Assembly (NCBI RefSeq): GCF_019668465.1
Contig: NZ_AP024828.1
Location: 4,712,001-4,776,000, forward strand
Direction: 5' to 3'
DNA length: 64,000 nt
Origin: Mycobacterium senriense
Lineage (GTDB): Bacteria; Actinomycetota; Actinomycetes; Mycobacteriales; Mycobacteriaceae
Both the position numbers and the translations under genes were made by a program. Shown here in pieces: positions 52,055 to 62,400 of the stretch. The notes beneath the pieces are model-generated. The model was not told the origin of the DNA and ran no database searches. It worked only from the letters and a program-made list of their open reading frames with translations. Positions within the stretch are counted from its first letter, which is position 1. Each line of letters opens with the position of its first letter.

Positions 52055-52396
52055 GTGAGCAGTTCAGACCACGACCATGACTACCGTAATCTGGCGGTGA
52101 ACCGACTGCGCCCCAGCGAAATTCAATGGGCACTGAACCATGACGCGGTGCACGGCATCGCCTACGCGTTCAAGAATCCCGTCGCGGTCGCAGACTCCAT
52201 CGAGGATCCCGACGACGACCGAAAGACCTACCTGGTGCGGGTCAAGCGCGACGACCTGGCCAACGCGCTGGAAAAAATCAACGAATGGATCTTCGATAAT
52301 CCCGGCCCGGCCGGGATGCAGGCCTACGGATTCGTCCGGGCGCTGTCCCGAGAAGGGCTCACCGAACGCGCCACCGGTGACGATGACACCCGTTAA
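52055..52396 (+). CDS. Hypothetical protein, 113 residues
   Basis: The start is GTG 52055. The product is charged, beginning with Asp/His-rich SSDHDHDYRN, then EIQWALNHDAVHG, a strand-turn (KTYLVRVKRDDLANAL) and a helix (EKINEWIFDN). No membrane segment, Cys or signal peptide is present. I do not recognise the family. It stands alone, 178 bases after the RibD-like gene and 171 bases before the kinase gene. The flanking intervals contain no other ORF I would defend. Confidence 0.65.
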   Translation: MSSSDHDHDYRNLAVNRLRPSEIQWALNHDAVHGIAYAFKNPVAVADSIEDPDDDRKTYLVRVKRDDLANALEKINEWIFDNPGPAGMQAYGFVRALSREGLTERATGDDDTR

Positions 52397-52567
52397 TTCC
52401 GCAGCGTCGAATTAGCTGGCTTTCGCTATTCGCCGTGCCCCGCGGTCGCGAAAACCTTAGCCTTATGCCTGCATGCCACCGCATACGCGGGTTCGGCGCA
52501 GTCGCCGGTCCGGTGCCGGCTCCGGCGGCCGGTTTGCGGCGCACGGCTGGCGGGTGAGGAGTCGGCG

Positions 52568-54076
52568 ATGAGCGACGCGCAGGGGTCGCGGTCGGGGACG
52601 ATGTTCGGCCCGTACCGCCTGGGGCGGCTGCTCGGCCGCGGCGGGATGGGCGAGGTCTACGAGGCCGAGCACACCGTCAAGCAGTGGACCGTCGCACTGA
52701 AGCTGATGTCGCACACGTTCAGCCAGGATCCGGTGTTCCGCAAACGAATGGATCGCGAAGCCCGCATCACCGGCCGGCTGTTGGAGCCGCATGTGGTGCC
52801 CATCCACGATTATGGCGAAATCGACGGCCAGCTCTTCCTGGAGATGCGCCTGATCGAGGGTGTCGACCTGGACAGCCTGCTCGAACGGGAGGGACCGCTG
52901 CCCGCGCCGCGCGCGGTGGCCATCATCCACCAGGTCGCGTCGGCCCTGGACGCGGCCCACGCGGCCGGGGTGACGCATCGTGACGTCAAACCGCAGAACA
53001 TTTTGATCACCGGCGACGACTTCGCCTATCTGGTCGATTTCGGTATCGCCAGCGCCAAGACCGACGAAAAACTCACCCAACTGGGCACCGCGGTGGGGAC
53101 CTTGAAATACATGGCGCCCGAACGCTTTTCCAGTGACGAGGTGACCTCCCGCGCCGACGTGTACGCGCTGGCGTGCGTGCTCTACGAATGCCTGACCGGG
53201 GCGCCACCGTACGGCGCCGACAGCACGGGCGTGCTGGTCACCGCGCACATGATGCATCCCATCCCCAAACCCAGCGCGCACGGCGCCGGCGTGAGCCCGG
53301 CATTCGACGCGGTGATCGCGGCGGGAATGGCCAAAGACCCGGGCGAGCGCTACCCCACCGCCGGCGCCCTGGCGGACGCCGCGCACAAGGCACTGACCAG
53401 CCCCGAACGCGAACGCGCCGCGACGATCCTGGAGCGCAGCAACACCGCGAGCGCCGAGGTCCCGATCAGCCCAGCCGCACCGCCGCGGCGCCGGCGCACC
53501 CGCTGGCCGGTGGTGGCCGCCGCGGCCGCCGTCGCCGCCGCGATCTGCGCCGTCGGCGTCTGGCTGGTGCTCAAACCGACCAGCCAGCCGCAGTACCGGA
53601 CGAGCTCGGGCAAGACCGCGCCGCCGTCCACCGCCGCCCCGAGCGGCGACCAGGCGCGACTGATCAGCCTGCTCCCGCCGGGCTATCTGCCGGGCACCTG
53701 CACGCCGGCCAGTCCCGAGTCGGGCAGCATCTGGGTGCACGCGGTGGCGGTGGTGACCTGCGGACAGAACACCCAGCCCGGCGGTCCGGCCAGGGCCACC
53801 TACGGGCTGTTCGGAACGCCCGACCGGCTGAAGAAGGCGTTCAACGACGACGTCGGCAACGTCAGCCTGGTGAACTGCCCCGGCGAGGGGCGCTCACCCG
53901 TCAGCTGGCACTACGACGAGACCCCCAACGACATGGCCGGCCTGATCGCGTGCGGCACCTACAACGACCACCCGAACGTGATCTGGTCCAACGATGCGAG
54001 GCTCATGCTCAGCGACGTCACCGGCGATCCGGTCACCGTCGAAGACCTGCACACGTGGTGGGACGCGTACGGCTGA
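52568..54076 (+). CDS. Receptor-type Ser/Thr protein kinase (Pkn family)
   Basis: 502 residues. Kinase domain 14-280: Gly loop GRGGMGEV (23-30), Lys45 (VALKLM), catalytic Asp139 in HRDVKPQN, DFG Asp157, APE at 183-185, and an activation loop with Thr170, Thr174 and Thr178. A Pro/Arg-rich juxtamembrane part leads to a membrane helix (about 313-335) and a 160-residue external domain with two Cys pairs (GTCTPAS/VVTCGQ and VNCPG/IACGT) that could be disulfides. It resembles the PknE/F/J group, but I cannot name it. In M. tuberculosis PknF phosphorylates Rv1747; the Rv1747-like protein here is 46 kb away. Confidence 0.92.
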   Translation: MSDAQGSRSGTMFGPYRLGRLLGRGGMGEVYEAEHTVKQWTVALKLMSHTFSQDPVFRKRMDREARITGRLLEPHVVPIHDYGEIDGQLFLEMRLIEGVDLDSLLEREGPLPAPRAVAIIHQVASALDAAHAAGVTHRDVKPQNILITGDDFAYLVDFGIASAKTDEKLTQLGTAVGTLKYMAPERFSSDEVTSRADVYALACVLYECLTGAPPYGADSTGVLVTAHMMHPIPKPSAHGAGVSPAFDAVIAAGMAKDPGERYPTAGALADAAHKALTSPERERAATILERSNTASAEVPISPAAPPRRRRTRWPVVAAAAAVAAAICAVGVWLVLKPTSQPQYRTSSGKTAPPSTAAPSGDQARLISLLPPGYLPGTCTPASPESGSIWVHAVAVVTCGQNTQPGGPARATYGLFGTPDRLKKAFNDDVGNVSLVNCPGEGRSPVSWHYDETPNDMAGLIACGTYNDHPNVIWSNDARLMLSDVTGDPVTVEDLHTWWDAYG

Positions 54077-54085
54077 TCGTCCGGC

Positions 54086-55570
54086 CTAGTCCGTTACCGG
54101 CTCCGAATCCTCTTGGCGCTCGGCGTCTTCCACGGTCAACGGCAACGCCAGATCCTCGAGCGGGCGCTGCTCGGCGGCGATGCCGAGCCACAGCTCGACC
54201 AGGCCGGCCGCGGCCATCACGACCGCCCCGATGAGGAACGACCAGACGACTTCGCCGCGCATGCCCGAGTTGATCAGCTGACCGAACAGCAGCGGGCCGG
54301 TGATGCCGCCGATCGCCGTGCCCATCGCGTAGAAGAACGCGATCGCCAGCGCCCGGGTCTCCATCGGGAAGATCTCGCTGACCGTCAGGTACGCCGCGCT
54401 GGCACCCGCCGACGCCAGGAAGAACGCGACGATCAGCACGCCGATGAAGGCCCAGACGCCGCCGGCCTGGGTGAGAAACACGATCGCCAGCGCAACCACC
54501 GCGACACCGGAACCGATATAGGTCAGCGTGATCATCGGCTTGCGGCCGACGGTGTCGAAAAAGTGCCCGAGCACCAGCGGGCCGGCGAAGTTGCTCAGGG
54601 CCCACAGCACGAAGAACACCGGCACCATGTCCGACGGCACGGCGTAGAACCGGCTGAGCAGCGTGCCGAGGTTGAACGTGACGCCGTTGTAGAGGAACGC
54701 CTGCCCGATGAACAGCGCCAGTCCCAGGATCGCGCGACGGGGATAGAGCTTGAACGCGACGGCGGCGATCTCGCGGAACGAGATCGCTGTGCGCTGGCGG
54801 ATCCGCAGCGCCTTGCCCTGCGGTTCGGGCAGGGGTTGGCCGGTCTCCTGCTGGACCGCCTCTTCAATCTCGCCGACGATCTGCTCGGCCTCCTCGTCGC
54901 GGCCGTGGATGAACAGCCAGCGCGGGCTCTCCGGGACGTTGCGCCGCACCAGCAGCACGAAAATGCCGAGGATGGCGCCGATACCGAAGGCGAGGCGCCA
55001 GCCGACGTTGGGCGGGAAGTTCGTCGTGTTCAGCAGGACCAGCGCGCCGCCCGCACCGGCGGCCGAACCCAGCCAGTAGGTTCCGTTGATCACCAGGTCG
55101 ACCCGGCCGCGGACCCGCGCCGGGATCAACTCGTCGATGGCCGAATTGATGGCGGCGTATTCGCCGCCGATGCCGGAGCCGGTGAAGAAACGGGTCAGGA
55201 AGAAATACCACGGGGCGAACGCGAACGCGGTGGCGACGGTGGCCACCAGATAGATCGCCAGGGTGAGGATGAACAGGTTGCGCCGGCCGAAGCGGTCGGT
55301 CAGGTGGCCGAAGAACAGCGCCCCCGAACACGCTCCCGCGATGTAGATCGCGGCCGCCATGCCGATCTGGGCGGCGTTCAGCGAGATGCCGCTGTTGTGC
55401 TCCATGAGCCGGGCCGAGACGTTGCCCACCATGGTGACCTCGAGCCCGTCGAGCACCCACACCCCGCCCAGGCCGACGACGACGCGCCAGTGAAACCGCG
55501 ACCACGGCAGCCGGTCCAGCCGCGCGGGCACATGCGTCGAAATGGTCTTGGTTTGCGCGCTCGCACTCAT
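54086..55570 (-). CDS. MFS transporter (sugar porter-like)
   Basis: 494 residues from ATG 55570. About 12 membrane helices with the MFS motif GHLTDRFGRRNLF after helix 2 and the mirrored GHFFDTVGRKPM in the second half, and VPESPRWLF before the central loop, a mark of sugar porter-type carriers. A central cytoplasmic loop of about 60 acidic residues is present. It is the last gene of a leftward series (NRPS, amidotransferase, synthetase, MFS), 93 bases after the osmolyte synthetase. It could export the peptide or osmolyte, or import a sugar. The substrate is unknown. Confidence 0.9.
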   Translation of the reverse strand: MSASAQTKTISTHVPARLDRLPWSRFHWRVVVGLGGVWVLDGLEVTMVGNVSARLMEHNSGISLNAAQIGMAAAIYIAGACSGALFFGHLTDRFGRRNLFILTLAIYLVATVATAFAFAPWYFFLTRFFTGSGIGGEYAAINSAIDELIPARVRGRVDLVINGTYWLGSAAGAGGALVLLNTTNFPPNVGWRLAFGIGAILGIFVLLVRRNVPESPRWLFIHGRDEEAEQIVGEIEEAVQQETGQPLPEPQGKALRIRQRTAISFREIAAVAFKLYPRRAILGLALFIGQAFLYNGVTFNLGTLLSRFYAVPSDMVPVFFVLWALSNFAGPLVLGHFFDTVGRKPMITLTYIGSGVAVVALAIVFLTQAGGVWAFIGVLIVAFFLASAGASAAYLTVSEIFPMETRALAIAFFYAMGTAIGGITGPLLFGQLINSGMRGEVVWSFLIGAVVMAAAGLVELWLGIAAEQRPLEDLALPLTVEDAERQEDSEPVTD

Positions 55571-55663
55571 GCGGTCTCCGTTCCGGTTTGACAGAGATTT
55601 ACCCACTCGGCGCCCGTCGCTAGCCTTCAGCGCGGCATCGAACCGGTGCCGCACCCGCCGGCG

Positions 55664-57454
55664 TCAGCCACGATCGGACCGGGACTCCTCGGGGGTCCAG
55701 GCCTGCGGCTGGCCGGGGTGGCCGGGAAAGAGGAAGTCGATGAAGGCCGCGGCGGTGGGCTGGGGCTCGTGGTTGGCCAGCCCCGGGCGCTCGTTGGCTT
55801 CGATGAAGACGTAGTCGGCGCCGGTGACATCGGGCACCAGCAGGTCGATGCCGGTCACCGGGATGCCGATCGCCTCGGCCGCGGTCACCGCGACGCGGCA
55901 CAGTTCGCTGTTCACGTTCGCGGTGACGTCGTGGATGGTGCCGCCCTGATGCAGGTTGGCCGTGCGCCTGACCCGCAGCCGAGTCCCCTGCGGGAGCACG
56001 TCATCCAGCTTCCAGCCGGCCTCGGCGATCGTCGACTCCGTGAGGTCGTCGAGCGGGATGCGGGACTCGCCGCCGGTGGCCGCCGAGCGGCGCCGACTCT
56101 CGGCCGCGATCAGGTCCCGCACGCTGTGCTCCCCCGTGCCGATGATCTCCGGGGGCAACCGCAGCGCGGCGGCGACGACGCGGCCGTCGATCACCACCAG
56201 CCGCAGGTCGTCGCCGGTTACCCGCTGCTCTATCAGCACGTCCGGGTATTGCTGCCGGGCCCGCGCCAGCGCGGAGCTGAGGTCGTCGGGCCCGTTGTCC
56301 GGGAGGACCCCGACGGTGATGCCCTTGCCCTGCTCGCCACGCGTCGGTTTGACGACGACCTCGCCGACCTCCTTGAGGAAGGCGAAGTCACTCTCGTCGA
56401 AGGTGGCCAGCCGGGCGCGGGGCACGGTGATGCCCGCCTCGGAGACCAGGCGCCGCGTCAGCCGCTTGTCGTCGCAGCGGCACATGGCCACCGCGGAGGT
56501 GTACTCGGACAGCGATTCGCGGGTGATGACGCTGCGGCCGCCGTGGGTCAGGCGCATCTCGCCCGTCTCGGCGTCGAGCACCTCGACCCAGATCCCGCGG
56601 CGCAGCGCTTCGTCGGCGATGATCCGGGCGTAGGGGTTGAGGTCGTCGATCGTCTCGGGCGGCGGGGTGAACAGCGGCTCGTTGATCGCGTTCTTGCGCT
56701 TGATCGCCAGCACCGGGACGCGGCGGAAACCCAGCTTCTCGTAAAGCCCGATGGCGGCGGCGTTGTCGTGCGCCACCGACAGGTCCATGTAGGCGCGGCC
56801 CGCGCTGCGGAAGTGCTCGGCCAGCGCCTTTGTCAGGGCGCCGCCGACACCCGGGAGCCCGGCGGCCGGGTCGACCGCCAGCGTCCACAGGCTCGACCCC
56901 TCTTCCGGATCGTTGAACAGCAACTCGTGGTCGACGCCGGTGACGGTGCCGACCACGGCCCCGTCCTCGTCGCGCACCGCGAGCAGATACTTCACCGCCG
57001 GCACGTGCTGATGGTTGTCCCAGATCACGTCGACGCCGGCCGGAACCATGCCGCAGCGCACGTAGACGCGGTTCATGGCGTCGGCATCGATCGGGTCGTT
57101 CAGCGTGCGCACCGTCACGCCCAGCGGCGCCGGCGCCAGGTTCTTCGTCTCAGGGGTGAAACGCAGCCGGTAGGTGTGGCTGGGGTCGATGAACAGCTCG
57201 GTGGGCGCCTCGGCTACCACCACGTGCGACTCGCGCGCATAGATGCAGATGTCCCGACGCCCGGGCCCCTCGCGGCGCAGCGCCTCGACCAGTTCGTGGG
57301 AATTGGCGAAGGTCTGCCCGAAAATCAGCCGGCCCCAACCCAGTTCGAGCTCGACGTCCTTGGCCATCGCGTCGACCAGCTCTTGGGGCGAGGCGTCATG
57401 CAGACCGAGCGTGATCGCCTCGGTGTGGTCGCCGGACGGACCGACCATGGTCAC
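55664..57454 (-). CDS. ngg: N-acetylglutaminylglutamine synthetase (GNAT + ATP-grasp)
   Basis: 596 residues from GTG 57454, overlapping the upstream amidotransferase stop by 4 bases. An N-terminal GNAT acetyltransferase (about 100-275, LWTLAVDPAAGLPGVGGALTK-type acetyl-CoA loop) is fused to a C-terminal ATP-grasp ligase (about 330-590, VVKPTRGEQGKGITVG and FIEANERPGL). This exact fusion next to an AsnB-like amidotransferase defines the enzyme that joins acetylated glutamine to a second glutamine; amidation gives the osmoprotectant NAGGN. The third common gene of this trio, an M42-type peptidase, is not in the window. Confidence 0.9.
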   Translation of the reverse strand: MTMVGPSGDHTEAITLGLHDASPQELVDAMAKDVELELGWGRLIFGQTFANSHELVEALRREGPGRRDICIYARESHVVVAEAPTELFIDPSHTYRLRFTPETKNLAPAPLGVTVRTLNDPIDADAMNRVYVRCGMVPAGVDVIWDNHQHVPAVKYLLAVRDEDGAVVGTVTGVDHELLFNDPEEGSSLWTLAVDPAAGLPGVGGALTKALAEHFRSAGRAYMDLSVAHDNAAAIGLYEKLGFRRVPVLAIKRKNAINEPLFTPPPETIDDLNPYARIIADEALRRGIWVEVLDAETGEMRLTHGGRSVITRESLSEYTSAVAMCRCDDKRLTRRLVSEAGITVPRARLATFDESDFAFLKEVGEVVVKPTRGEQGKGITVGVLPDNGPDDLSSALARARQQYPDVLIEQRVTGDDLRLVVIDGRVVAAALRLPPEIIGTGEHSVRDLIAAESRRRSAATGGESRIPLDDLTESTIAEAGWKLDDVLPQGTRLRVRRTANLHQGGTIHDVTANVNSELCRVAVTAAEAIGIPVTGIDLLVPDVTGADYVFIEANERPGLANHEPQPTAAAFIDFLFPGHPGQPQAWTPEESRSDRG

Positions 57455-59256
57455 GCAACCGGGCCCGTGACACCGTGACGCTGCAACCAGAGCTCGAGCA
57501 GGGCGATCTGCCAGAGCTCATTACCCCGCAGCGGGGTCAGTTTGCCGTTCGGGTTGGCCAGCAGCGCATCGACCGCGTCGGTGTTGAACAGGCCGCGCTC
57601 CTTGGCGGTGGGCGCGTAGAGGGCGTCGCGGACCATGTCGAGGTACGGGCCCTCGAGGTGGGTCAGCGCCGGCACCGGGAAGTAGCCCTTGGGGCGGTCG
57701 ATGACCTCCGACGGAATCACCCGTCGCGCAGCCTGTTTCAGGACGCCCTTGCCTTCGTGCGCGATCTTGAGTTCCGGCGGGCAGGTCGCCGCCAGCTCGA
57801 CCAGCTCGTGGTCGAGGAACGGCACCCGGCCCTCCAGCCCCCACGCCATCGTCATGTTGTCGACCCGCTTCACCGGGTCGTCGATCAGCATCACGGTCGT
57901 GTCGAGGCGCAGCGCGCGGTCGATGCCGGTCTCGGCGCCGGCCTGCGCGAAGTGCTCGGTGACGAATCGCAGGCTGGGATCGCCGGGCGCGACGATGCCC
58001 GATCCGACCAGCGCGTCGACCCCGGCGTCGTCGCGGTCGAAGAACGCGCCCCGGTACTGGGCGACGGCACCGTCCAGGGTCGCCGCGGCGGCCTCGCCCA
58101 TCGGCGGGTACCAGTGGTAGCCAGCGAACACCTCGTCGGCGCCCTGGCCGGACTGCACGACCTTCACGTGCCGCGCCACTTCTTGGCTCAGCAGGTAGAA
58201 GGCGACGCAGTCGTGGCTGACCATCGGCTCGCTCATCGCGCCGATGGCACCGTCGAGCGCGGGCAGCATCCGGTCGGTCTCGATGCGGATCTGATGATGG
58301 TTGGTCTCGAAGCGCTCAGCCACGATGTCGGAGTACTGGAACTCGTCGCCCTTGACGCCGCCCGCCGACTCGAAGCCGATGGAGAAGGTCGACAGCCCGT
58401 GCTGGCCGGCCTCGGCGAGCAGGCCCACGATCAAGCTCGAGTCCACGCCCCCGGACAGCAGGCAACCGACCGGCACGTCGGCCACCAGGCGGCGCCTGAC
58501 CGCCAGCCGCAGTGTGGACAGCACGGCGTCTTCCCAGTCGCGCTCCGACCAGTCGGCGCGGTCGGCGTGGCGGGTGAAATCGGGTGCCCAGTAGGTGGTG
58601 ACGGTGCGCCTGCCGTCGGGCTCGATGGCCACCAGCGACGCGGGCGGCACCTTGCGGACCCCACGCAGGATGGTGTTCGGCGCGGGCACCACCGAGTGAA
58701 AGCTCATGTAGTGGTGCAGGGCGACCGGGTCGATCCGGGTGTCCACGCCACCGCCGGCCAGCAGCGCCGGCAACGTGGACGCGAACCGGATGCGGTGGTT
58801 GTCCTCGGTCAGGTACAGCGGCTTGATGCCGAGCCGGTCCCGGCCGAGCAGCACCCGCCCGCTGTCGCGTTCGACGATGGCGAAGGCGAACATGCCGAAC
58901 AGATGGCTGACGAAGTCGTCGCCCCACCGGTGGTAGGCCTTGATCAGAACCTCGGTGTCGCTGTGCGAGAAGAAGCGGTAGCCGTACCCGCTGAGTTCCT
59001 GCCGCAACTCCTTGTAGTTGTAGATGCAGCCGTTCCACGCCAGCGACAGGCCCAGCTCCGAGTCGACCATCGGCTGGGCGCCGGCTTCGGTCAGGTCAAT
59101 GATTTTCAGGCGACGATGACCGAGCGCGACGCGGCCCTGCGACCAGGCGCCGCCCGTATCCGGACCCCGTGGTGTCAGCACCGCGGCCATCGCTGAGACC
59201 GCCGCTACGTCGGGCGCCTGCCCGTCGAGCCGTACCTCCCCGGTGACTCCGCACAC
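57451..59256 (-). CDS. asnO: N-acetylglutaminylglutamine amidotransferase (asparagine synthase-like)
   Basis: 601 residues from GTG 59256, chosen because the processed protein would start with the Cys2 nucleophile of class II glutaminases (VCGVTGE). The glutaminase domain spans about 2-200 (PRGPDTGGAW, WNGCIYNYKEL), and the synthetase domain has the pyrophosphate loop SGGVDSSL and EGRVPFLDHELV. AsnB-type enzymes amidate a carboxyl with ATP and glutamine; adjacency to the GNAT/ATP-grasp synthetase assigns it to NAGGN. It starts 157 bases after the NRPS stop on the same strand. A separate promoter in that interval is possible. Confidence 0.9.
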   Translation of the reverse strand: MCGVTGEVRLDGQAPDVAAVSAMAAVLTPRGPDTGGAWSQGRVALGHRRLKIIDLTEAGAQPMVDSELGLSLAWNGCIYNYKELRQELSGYGYRFFSHSDTEVLIKAYHRWGDDFVSHLFGMFAFAIVERDSGRVLLGRDRLGIKPLYLTEDNHRIRFASTLPALLAGGGVDTRIDPVALHHYMSFHSVVPAPNTILRGVRKVPPASLVAIEPDGRRTVTTYWAPDFTRHADRADWSERDWEDAVLSTLRLAVRRRLVADVPVGCLLSGGVDSSLIVGLLAEAGQHGLSTFSIGFESAGGVKGDEFQYSDIVAERFETNHHQIRIETDRMLPALDGAIGAMSEPMVSHDCVAFYLLSQEVARHVKVVQSGQGADEVFAGYHWYPPMGEAAAATLDGAVAQYRGAFFDRDDAGVDALVGSGIVAPGDPSLRFVTEHFAQAGAETGIDRALRLDTTVMLIDDPVKRVDNMTMAWGLEGRVPFLDHELVELAATCPPELKIAHEGKGVLKQAARRVIPSEVIDRPKGYFPVPALTHLEGPYLDMVRDALYAPTAKERGLFNTDAVDALLANPNGKLTPLRGNELWQIALLELWLQRHGVTGPVA

Positions 59257-59412
59257 GCCCTCGACCCTACCGTTGTCCGATTCGAAGCGCGCGTGAGTTC
59301 CGCCAAAGGCGCTGCAACGGGCCACGTACGGCGGCGATCGACGCATGGTGATCACCGCGATCGACGGATGTGTGAACTGGGTCGCACCGACGCCATGATC
59401 CGGCGAGAACGC

Positions 59413-62400
59413 TCATGACTTGGTGGGCGGGTCGTCGTCGCCGGATGCCGCGTTGAACCGTTCGTGCGGGGCAAGTTCGCGACGCCGCTCCGCACGGACC
59501 AGACGCCGGAGCTGTTCGCCGTACCTCTCGACCGAGTCGGCGGTCAGCATCTCGTTGTGCGTGCAGTCCACCTCGAACGTCAGGACGTCACCCGAGGCGT
59601 AGGGCTCCCACAAGCGGGCCAGCAGCGAACTGCGATCACTCTGATCCCGCACCGCCGAGAAGACGCTGAGGTCACCGTCGAAGAGCCTCGGTTCGTGGAG
59701 CCGGTACAGCTCGATGTTCTCGTTGAGGTTCCCGACCAGCAAATCGACGAGCTGTCGGTGGCGGGAGATGTCCACGACCCCCGACTCGCGCAGCAGTTCC
59801 GCCAGCTGCTCATCGGTGGGCGGACCGGTCTGTGCGCCGGTGCTGATGTTGTAGGCCCGCAACACGTCGTCGAGCACCTGCTGCTCGCTCAGCGCGTGCT
59901 CCGGCAGGGCAATGCCGTCGTCGATGCTGGGTTGCGCGTCGAGCAGGATCAGGCGCCCGATCACGCAGCCGCGGCGCTGCAGCTCGATGGCGATCTCGTG
60001 GGCGACGACGCCGCCGAACGACCAGCCCAGGATGTTGTAGGGACCGCCGGGATAGACCTCTTCGATCCGGTCGGCGTGCATCTCGGCCAGTTCGCGGATG
60101 GACCGCGGAGCGGTCTGGTCGGCCCGCCGGATTTGCTGGACGCCGAGGATCGCGCAGTCCACGTACTTTCCGAGAACCTGGTACGGCCAGCTCACCCCGC
60201 CCGCCGGGTGGATGCAGAACAGGGGCACACCGGACCCCTCCTTCAGGGTCTGCACCGGAACCACCTCGTCGGCGTCCGTCGCCTCGGCCTGCAGCCGCTC
60301 GCTCAATGCCTTGACGGTCGGCGCGTCGAACAGGGTGCGTACCGCCAGGTCAACGCCCAGTCTGGCGTTGATCGCGGCGACCACGCGCATCGCCGAGATG
60401 CTGTCGCCGCCCAGATCGAAGAACGAGTCGTCCACCCCGACCTGGTCGGCACCGAGGACCCGGGCGTAGATGTCCGCCAGGGCCCGCTCGGTGGCCGTGG
60501 ACGGCGCCCGGTACCCGCTGCCGGTGTACTGCGCCGCCGGCAGGGCTCGCGTATCGAGTTTGCCGTTGGGCGTCAACGGGAGCGCATCGAGGGCGACGAC
60601 CGCCGCCGGGACCATGTAGACCGGCAGCCGCGCGGCCAGCGCGGTGCGCGCCTCGCCCGGGTCGGCGGTCCCGGTGATGTACCCGACCAGACGCTTGACG
60701 CCGGGCCGGTCCTCGCGCGCGATCACCACTGCCTGGTCGACGTCGTCGAGCGCCGCCAACGCGGCCTGAACCTCGCCGAGTTCAATGCGGTAGCCGCGGA
60801 TCTTGACCTGCTCGTCAGCGCGGCCGAAGTACTGCAGCTGCCCGTCGGCGCCCCAGCAGACCAGGTCCCCGGTCCGATACATGCGCGTTCCCGACGCCCC
60901 GAACGGGCACGCCACGAACCGCGACGCCGTCAGACCGGGTCGTCCGACGTACCCGGCGGCCACGCCGTCGCCGGCCACATACAGCTCGCCGACCACACCC
61001 GCGGGCACCGGCCGCAGCCACGGGTCGAGCACGAACAGGGCCGCGCCGTCCACCGGCGACCCGATCGGCGGCGTCCCGGAACCGCGCGTCAGCGGGGCGC
61101 TGATCGCCACGCACATGGTGGTCTCGGTCGGGCCGTAGGCGTTGACCATCACGCGGCCCGGCGCCCACCGGTCCACCACCTCGGCGGGGCAGGCCTCGCC
61201 GACGACGGCCAGCGCCATCGAGTCCAGCCCCTCGGGCGACAGCATCGCCACCGCCGACGGGGTCTGGGTCAGCACGGTGACCCCTTCGGCGACGAGCAGG
61301 GCTTGGAGGTCCTTCGGCGAGCGCGCCACCGACTCGGGCACCACGACCAGCCGCCCGCCGCGCAGCAGCGCGCCGAAGATCTCCCAGACCGAGACGTCGA
61401 AGGCGTACGAGTGACTCTGCGTCCACACGCCCACCCGCGGCAGGCCGGCGTCCAGGGACTCGAGCAGCTGGGTCACGCTGCGGTGGGTTATGGCGACGCC
61501 CTTGGGGACGCCGGTGGTGCCCGAGGTGTAGATGATGTAGGCGAGGCCGTCGGCCGGGGGTGCCGGCAGCGGCGTGGCCGCCTGGCCCTCGATCCGCGGG
61601 TCCTCGATGTCGATGACCGTCAGGTCGGTCCCGTTCAGCCGCGACCGCAGGCCCGCCGTGGTGACGGCGGCGATCGGCGCGGAGTCGTCGAGCATGAAGC
61701 GGATCCGGGTGCCCGGCGCCGCCGGGTCGATCGGCAGGTAGGCCGCCCCGGTCTTGAGCACCGCGAGGATCGCCACGATCGCCTGCACCGACCGCGAGAA
61801 CAGCAGCGCCACAGACTCTCCGGGGCCCGCGCCCTGCTCGGTCAGCAGGCGGGCAAGCCGGTTGGCGGCCTCGTCGACCTCGCGGTAGGTCATCGACGTG
61901 CCGCCCCAGTTGACCGCCACCGCGTCGGGCCGGTCCGCGACCTGGGCGTCGAACAGGGCGGGAATCGACGGCAGCGCGAGCAACGGCCGGTCCAGCACCG
62001 CGCGGTTACCCATCTGGTCCAGGCGGGTGTGCTCCGGCGCGTCGAGCAGGTCCACCGCCGACAGCGGCCGGTCCGGATCGGCGGTCATCGCCAGCAGCAC
62101 CCGCTCCAGCCGGTCGCTGAGCGCCTCGATGGTCGGCGTGTCGAAAACGCCGGTGTCGTACTCCACCCGCAGGCCCAGTTCCTGGCCGGACAGTGCCGCC
62201 TGCATGGTCAGCGGATAGTGGTTGCGCTCGAACATGTTGACGTCGGCGATCGCCAGTTCGTGGTCGACCGCCATCGCCGAGGCGTCCAGCGGGTAGTTCT
62301 CGTAGGCGAACAGGGTGTCGAAGAGCTTATGGTGACCGGTGATCCGGTGCATCTCGCTCAGCGCCAGGTGCTGATGGTCGAGCGTCTCGGCGTGACCGCG

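Noticed and set aside
54113..55591. A 492-codon plus-strand frame over the MFS gene
   Set aside because: Low-complexity charged translation (Gln, Arg, Glu, Asp) opposite a clear transporter; a shadow.
59347..59356. Palindrome GGTGATCACC between the NRPS and amidotransferase genes
   Set aside because: Short, no second copy seen, and not placed clearly against a promoter.
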